DNA of 64,000 bases, from NCBI GenBank assembly GCA_965178125.1, contig OZ237772.1:124001-188000 (forward strand). Reading direction: 5' to 3'. This DNA comes from Bilabrum cf. latius. Lineage: Eukaryota > Bigyra: Bicosoecida > Bigyra > Bicosoecida. The position numbers were made by a program, and so were the translations under genes. This document shows, one piece after another, positions 59,149-64,000 of the stretch (position 1 is the stretch's first letter; each line of letters begins with the position of its first letter). The notes below the pieces were generated by a model, which was not told the origin of the DNA, searched no databases, and was given only the letters and a program-made list of their open reading frames with translations.

Positions 59149-62100
59149 TCAGCTCAAGTGTATTTGAACCGAGACACCACCGCCTCCTTGTCCAAGTGGG
59201 TTTTGCGTCCCGATGGTCGGCCCAGAGCTTGCTGCAGCACCCTGCATCTGCGCCGCAGCCTGCATTTGCGCAGCAAGCATGCTCTTCTGCAAAAGCCCTG
59301 CAGGTGCTCTCATTGAAGATTTACGCATCGCCCTATGACCACCGAAGATCTGGGAATTTGCCTCGCGCTGTAGCTCCATTCGTGCCTGCTCGACTTCAAG
59401 CAGCCAGCGAGCCTCCTCCTGGCGATCTAGGCGCAGGTTCATCATCGCCCTCTCCGTCATCCGCACGCCCGTCTCCTCCATGATAAGCCGTGCGAGGTAC
59501 GCCTTCTTGGTAGTTCGTGGGGATTTCGCGTGCCGCACGAGGTAGTCCCTGCTGGAGTCCTTCATGCTATCGATCTCGCGGAGCAGCTGCTTGAGCGCCT
59601 GCTCCTCGGAGCGCTCCAGGTCCTCGCGGCGCTCCAGCTCCTCAAGAGCATGTTTGAAGTGCACGAAATGACCGGGGTGCCGCCGCGCATTCCGAGCCAC
59701 GCGATGCAGCGTGTCGAGCGATGGCTGCTGCACGTACTGCTGGTCGAACTTCGAGACCGCCTGCCCTCCGGGGATCCCGCCGGCCATGCGCGAGGTGCCG
59801 AAGCGAGCGGGAGGGTTGGAGGGACTGGAGCCCGGCACCGCCGCTGGAATCGCAGCCCCGGCAGCCCCAGCAGCCCCGGCGGCCCCAGCAGCCCCGGCGG
59901 CCCCAGCAGCCCCGGCGGCTCCAGCACCAGTATCAGCTGCCAACCCGCCAGCGATGGCAGCCCGCTTAGCTCGGGAGCTTGCTTCATCCCCCGAGTCATC
60001 GCTGTCAGAGTCAGCATCCCCGGAGCTCTTCCCGGCCGAGGCAGCTGCCGCCACGGCAGGTGCGACATACGCAGCGGTGCGTGCCTGGAGCAACGGGTCA
60101 GCGTCGTGGCTGCCTTTTTTTGCGGCTCGAACGGGCCCACAGCAGCCTGTACAGCACGCGAAGAGGCCGCAGCAGCAGGAGCTCAGGTCGAAGCAGCACC
60201 ATGAGAAAGGGGGAGAGCGGTAGCAGCAGGATGGGCATCCGCCCCTCATGTCAGGGGAGCGGTAATGCAGCGGGATGCCGTACCGCCCCATCTTGCCCTT
60301 GTTCCTCGGGTACATGAGCGACTCGTCCATGTCCAGCGCAAAGCACACCATCGCAGCGTCGATCGCCACCTCCCACACAGTGAAGAAGGCGCTTGCCACG
60401 CCGTATGCGAACGCCATCGTGACCATGACTGGGACCCAAGTGCCCGTCAGCTCCCGCTTGCCCCCGGGCTGGAACTCCGCCAGGTTGTCAAGGAACAGGT
60501 AGGCAAAGTACCCGCACAGCAATGTCACGCTGACCTTGCCCAGGAACATGATCACGTCGGCCACCGCGTTCACGATGGCCAGGAGGGCAGTGTACCGGAA
60601 CAGGAGGAGGAAGGCGTTGCGGGCCGATCTGCAGTACCCCTGTCCCTTCACTGCCGTGAAGAACATGGCGTTGGTGGACACGAACCGGACCATCTGCTCC
60701 AGCAGCCACAACGCGAAGCCAATGCAGCACCTGATGTAGTGGGCCGCCGCGTTTCTCTGCTCCAGCTGCTCCAGCCTGGTAGACATGTACTGGAAGACGA
60801 ACCGGACCAGCTGCACGAAGGCAATCAGGAAACTGCCGAAGGAGGCTGTGCCCAGATGGTACCGCACCGCCCTCCAGAGGCTCGCCACGATCTCGTAGTT
60901 GCCCCATGGGCCGTGTTTGTGGTACAAGGTGAAGTCCGGTATCTCCTCGGCGTCAGGGTCGTTCGCAGAACCAGCCGTGCCATCCGGTTTGATGTAGTGG
61001 GGCACCTCGCCCAGCGTGCTCTCGTCCTTGAGCGCCTTGGTCGAATCGTGAGCTGCCTTGTCATTGGCGTGCTCGGCATGGTGCATGCCCAGGAAGGCGA
61101 GCATGCCTCCATGGCCTCCCTCAGCGCCGCCGCCCGTCTTGCCCTCCTCGTGCTCGTGCTCCGTGGCGGGATTCGTCTCCAGAGCCGCCCCCGTGGTGCG
61201 CCAGTTCTCCCTGATCTTCCACCGTTTGAGCCTCTCTCCGTACACGGGGGAGGACTCCCTGCCGTCCAAGGAGAAGTAGTACGCGCCCACGGCGCCTCCG
61301 ATGGTCATCACTCCGATGCAAAGGATGAACTGGTTGGTCCACAGCAGGCCAAAGAAGTGGTACAGCAGCAGGTACTTGAGCGTGTCCACAGTCTCATACC
61401 GCGCGATCGTCCCGTTGTTGTTTGACAGGTCGTTGAGGATGGCAGTGGCGTTTGTGCCCGGGAAGTACTTCTGCACGTAGCTTCTGTCAACCGCCCCTGC
61501 CACGTCCTCGAGGGTCACTGACCCGGCGCTGGCCAGGGCAGCCGCGGCGTAGGCCCACCAGGCCAAAAAGGCGAGCATGAGAGCGGCACCGGCGAATGGC
61601 ATGAAGATGAGGAGCGGCATCTGGAACATGGACATCGCCGCGAGCTTGATGATCGCGATGGCGTTCTTGATCTGCTGCCGCACGGCGATGATGATCCCGA
61701 TGAGCAGGATGGTCACAGCGGTCATCGTGTACGCAGCCACCTTGTATGCAGTCCGGTAGCGAGTCGGGTCGTCAAGGCTCTGAGACACTCCGTCGTACTG
61801 CGAAAAGTCAGTGTCCAGCAGGTCCTCCGCCCGCGACTGCACTGCTTGAGCGTTCAGAATGCCCGCGCGGGCGTAGCAGAATATGGCGAAGAAGACGCTG
61901 ACCACAACGGTCAGCACCACGATGGTCCACACCACGATCCCGACAAACATCTGGGTGAGCTTGACGAAGGCGAACCCGAACAGGCACCCGAACACAACCG
62001 CGCACAGAAATATCACCCATGCGGACCGCTGCAAGTCACCAAAGTACCGAGACCACGTGGACTTTGCGCTCTGGAGCTGGTCCAGAACCAGCGAGGGCTG

Positions 62101-63223
62101 CGGCGGCTTGAACACGTCGGCGGCAATCACGTCTTGCATGAGCACGCACCTCGGGTCCTTGTGGTCGGTGATGCCGGGCGGAAGGACGCAGGCCTGCCTC
62201 CCGTTGTCTGTGACGTTGAAATCGGGGACGCACCGGTTCAGCACCGGCACGGAGTTGGTCGGTTGCAACCAGCAGTTCCTGCTCGCCCGCTGGCAGATGC
62301 TCTCCTGCTCGGCTTGCAGGCCGCGGGCCTCCAAGTCCGACCGGTGCTCGCGCTCAACCAGCATCCGAGCGTGTGACGAGTGTTCCATGCTGTGCTCTCC
62401 GAAGGGCAGGTCGAATTCATCGAAGATTTCCTCCTCGAACGCCTCCACTTGGTCCTCTCCGGCGCCCAGGGCAATCAGCCTCCTGGCCTGCTCGCTTGAC
62501 GACACGATCGCGCTTCGAACGCAGGCGTCTGCGAACGGCTTCTCCTCGGCTGAAATTTCATAGTTGCATATGACATCCAGAGCGCTGGGGCACTTTGCCT
62601 GACACACGCCGTAGAACCTCATCTGGTCGAAATCGCCCTGCAGCGCCAGCCTCACGTTGTAGACGTAGTCCTCGTTCATGCGCGGGTACGTGATCACTTG
62701 CTCGTCTTTGAAACCGTCCGTAACGCCGCACGTGTTGCCTTCATAGTCGGTGCCGTAAAACAGCCTCCTTGGGTTGCCAAGGGCAAACCCAGTGGACGCC
62801 ACGCCCACCATTCCGACCCAGAAGATTATGAACGCAATGCAGCAGCACATGTCTGTCATCTTTCGCTTTTCGGAAGGGATAAATCCAAGGGGCTGCGATA
62901 TCCGTGGGGGCAATGCCAGAGGCGTATGAGTCGGTCTCGTTTGCGGGGTGCGCGGGGTAGACGGGCCCATACATGCTGTGGCTGTATGCTAAATGCAGCA
63001 GATTGAACGCATGAGAAAGCTACCAATAGAAACAATGTGTACATCTTACCTCGTCGCCTTCATCACTACAAGTGCTGCATAGCTTTGCACAGCAACCGCA
63101 CTGCGCTGGCACGTCACGATCAACGTACTGTGGTCTCCCATCGGAAGCTCCTTTCTGCTTCGAAAGCTCGCTCTTTGGAGCTTCGGAAGGATTGGGTGCG
63201 TTTGTTGCGTCTTTGTCTGCCAT
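59149..63223 (-). CDS. choline transporter-like (CTL/SLC44) protein with long C-terminal extension
   Basis: Exon 1 is 63050-63223 (ATG 63223, MADKDATNAPNP). The intron 62989-63049 is 61 nt (GTAAGA...TTTAG). Exon 2 is 59149-62988 and ends at TGA. Together they give 1,337 aa. The CTL signature is clear: DMCCCIAFIIFWVGMVGVAS then GNPRRLFYGTDYEGNTCG. A large Cys-containing extracellular loop and about ten TM helices follow, with the conserved late block FALDMDESLMYPRNKGKMGRYG. Members move choline and related solutes across plasma or organelle membranes. After the TM region, an added cytosolic tail of about 280 residues has an acidic Ser/Asp stretch, a (GAA)n-type Ala-Gly run (59850-59935) and a charged helical segment. 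This gene has no UAG at all, unlike its neighbours. Confidence 0.9.
59850..59935 (-). repeat. 9-bp-based repeat encoding Ala-Ala-Gly in the CTL tail
   Basis: GCAGCCCCA/GCGGCCCCA/GCAGCCCCG units alternate and encode Gly-Ala-Ala repeats in frame in the cytosolic tail. Confidence 0.85.
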
Positions 63224-63409
63224 GCTGTCGGATGATCGACCGGGCAGGAAATAAAGCACACAACTCTGCTCTCGTGCTCCGGTCTAGCTGCCTCTGGTTT
63301 TCGTGGCTCCGGTTGTATACAAACATCTCGTTACAAAGTCACAATACAGACAGACTTGTGAGCCCTACCGTTCCGTCAGGGGGCTCATTACCGGAATAAA
63401 AATCGCCGA

Positions 63410-64000
63410 TTGGGCCTATTTTCAGGGGCCGTGTTCCAACCATTGAAAATCATTAAAGAGAATAATAACTCATTTAATATAATATTTACTTCATTAATAG
63501 TATTGTGTGCAAATTTCAAGTCTGAAACGTACTTATTGACGAAGATACAGCGGGTGCAGTTCAAGCTGTCGGCCACCGAGCACGGGATTCACGAAATTCG
63601 CCCCGGCAGGTCGCATAGGAGGATATATTTCAGGTAGCGTTTATGCTTTCATTCCTCGATGAATCGGCATGATCTTCTCTCTCACACTAAATGTATTTAT
63701 AATTATACTAATGGCGGTCTGAAATTGCACGAATTGCAGTTATTGATGCCTGGGTTTGGTGAAGAGCGTGGGCGGGCCGCTGTGAGCAATTTTCGAGGCA
63801 CCTGCATCCTATTTCCTGTGCACCCATTGGCCTCATCAGGCGGCTACAGTATGTTATCCGTACAAAAGAGCATTGTAGGTCCACACGTGCTTGCTGCTCG
63901 CAACGACGAGCCTGGTGCCTCCCGGTTTCTGCCAGAGGGCTGCATGGGCTGGTTGTAGTTTTTTCTGCCTGCAATGCGTGTTCGGCATACCTGCTGGTTA
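63410..64000 (+). CDS. possible partial gene running off the right edge
   Basis: A frame from about 63410 stays open to the window end if UAG is sense (UAGs at about 63635 and 63956). The product has no recognised domain, and the first third is A/T-rich and unlike the coding style elsewhere. The frame could be chance. It is divergent from the CTL gene, with the intervening 190 bp as promoter region. Confidence 0.25.

Noticed and set aside
1-64000. Programmed stop-codon readthrough as the reason for in-frame UAGs
   Set aside because: Single genes would need about 19-27 readthrough events each, including back-to-back UAGs, with no common context after the codon. Reassignment is far simpler.
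1-64000. A cluster of pseudogenes broken by nonsense mutations
   Set aside because: Only UAG, never UAA or UGA, interrupts the frames. There are no matching frameshifts, and catalytic and structural motifs are intact.
1-64000. UAG encoding leucine, as in some other protists and algal mitochondria
   Set aside because: Paralog comparisons show CAG/CAA at UAG positions. The DEAQ and MIB/HERC2 columns favour Gln, and UAG mixes with CAG/CAA in runs.
1-64000. Organellar or bacterial origin of the window
   Set aside because: Spliceosomal GT-AG introns and large eukaryotic gene families (cullin, nonaspanin, CTL, MIB/HERC2) exclude it.
1-64000. A tRNA with CUA anticodon that would decode UAG
   Set aside because: I looked for a cloverleaf with CTA in the anticodon loop and found none I could support. 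It is presumably encoded elsewhere.

Overview
This is nuclear DNA of a GC-rich, probably unicellular eukaryote. Genes are split by short GT-AG introns (59-162 nt where both ends resolve, donors GTAAG or GTGAG), proteins are very large, and eukaryotic families are present: cullin, TM9SF/nonaspanin, choline-transporter-like (CTL/SLC44), RING-H2, ankyrin and MIB/HERC2. I cannot name the lineage.

The main result is the genetic code. Read with the standard code, most genes look shattered. Read with UAG as a sense codon they become long, clean reading frames that end only at UAA or UGA. About 25 in-frame UAGs lie in one 3,818-aa gene, about 27 in a 2,209-aa kinase gene and about 19 in a 1,157-aa NTPase-nuclease gene. 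Several independent lines point to glutamine: paralogous modules in this window that carry CAG/CAA where another copy carries UAG; the Q of a Walker B DEAQ box; the usual Q of a MIB/HERC2 domain; UAGs inside CAG/CAA runs; an alternating Glu-UAG tract; and UAG-UAG pairs inside coding sequence. None of the genes with a resolved 3' end stops at UAG. All gene models below use UAG=Gln.

Layout. 1-471 (-): partial unknown gene. 577-4506 (+): kelch-type ectodomain, TM, RING-H2 protein. 5260-8733 (-): Crinkler/RHS-type NTPase plus PD-(D/E)XK-like nuclease. 9112-11374 (+): protein ending in 22-residue tandem repeats, followed by a dispersed repeat and a 74-bp minisatellite. 12733-14898 (+): TM9SF. 15582-18742 (+): cullin with a Gly-Ala repeat insertion. 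19425-19955 (-): weak hypothetical. 20181-23511 (-): ELWxxDGT-repeat receptor-like membrane protein. 23540-24199 (-): hypothetical. 24506-28438 (-): two-module Tudor-like/helical protein. 28552-29178 (-): MABP-like. 29377-31179 (+): two charged hypothetical proteins. 32325-34125 (+): ankyrin gene with one repeat per 99-nt exon. 34483-41647 (-): five-exon MIB/HERC2-helical-coiled-coil-kinase fusion. 42847-54399 (-): giant proline-rich coiled-coil protein. 55009-58896 (-): serine-rich disordered protein. 59149-63223 (-): CTL transporter with no UAG. 63410-end (+): possible partial gene.

Several products belong to the ubiquitin system (RING-H2, cullin, MIB/HERC2 and helical modules that resemble large ubiquitin-pathway scaffolds). 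One family-specific module recurs in three separate genes, which suggests local expansion. In-frame hexanucleotide microsatellites encoding Ala/Gly/Ser/Pro dipeptides interrupt many unrelated genes.
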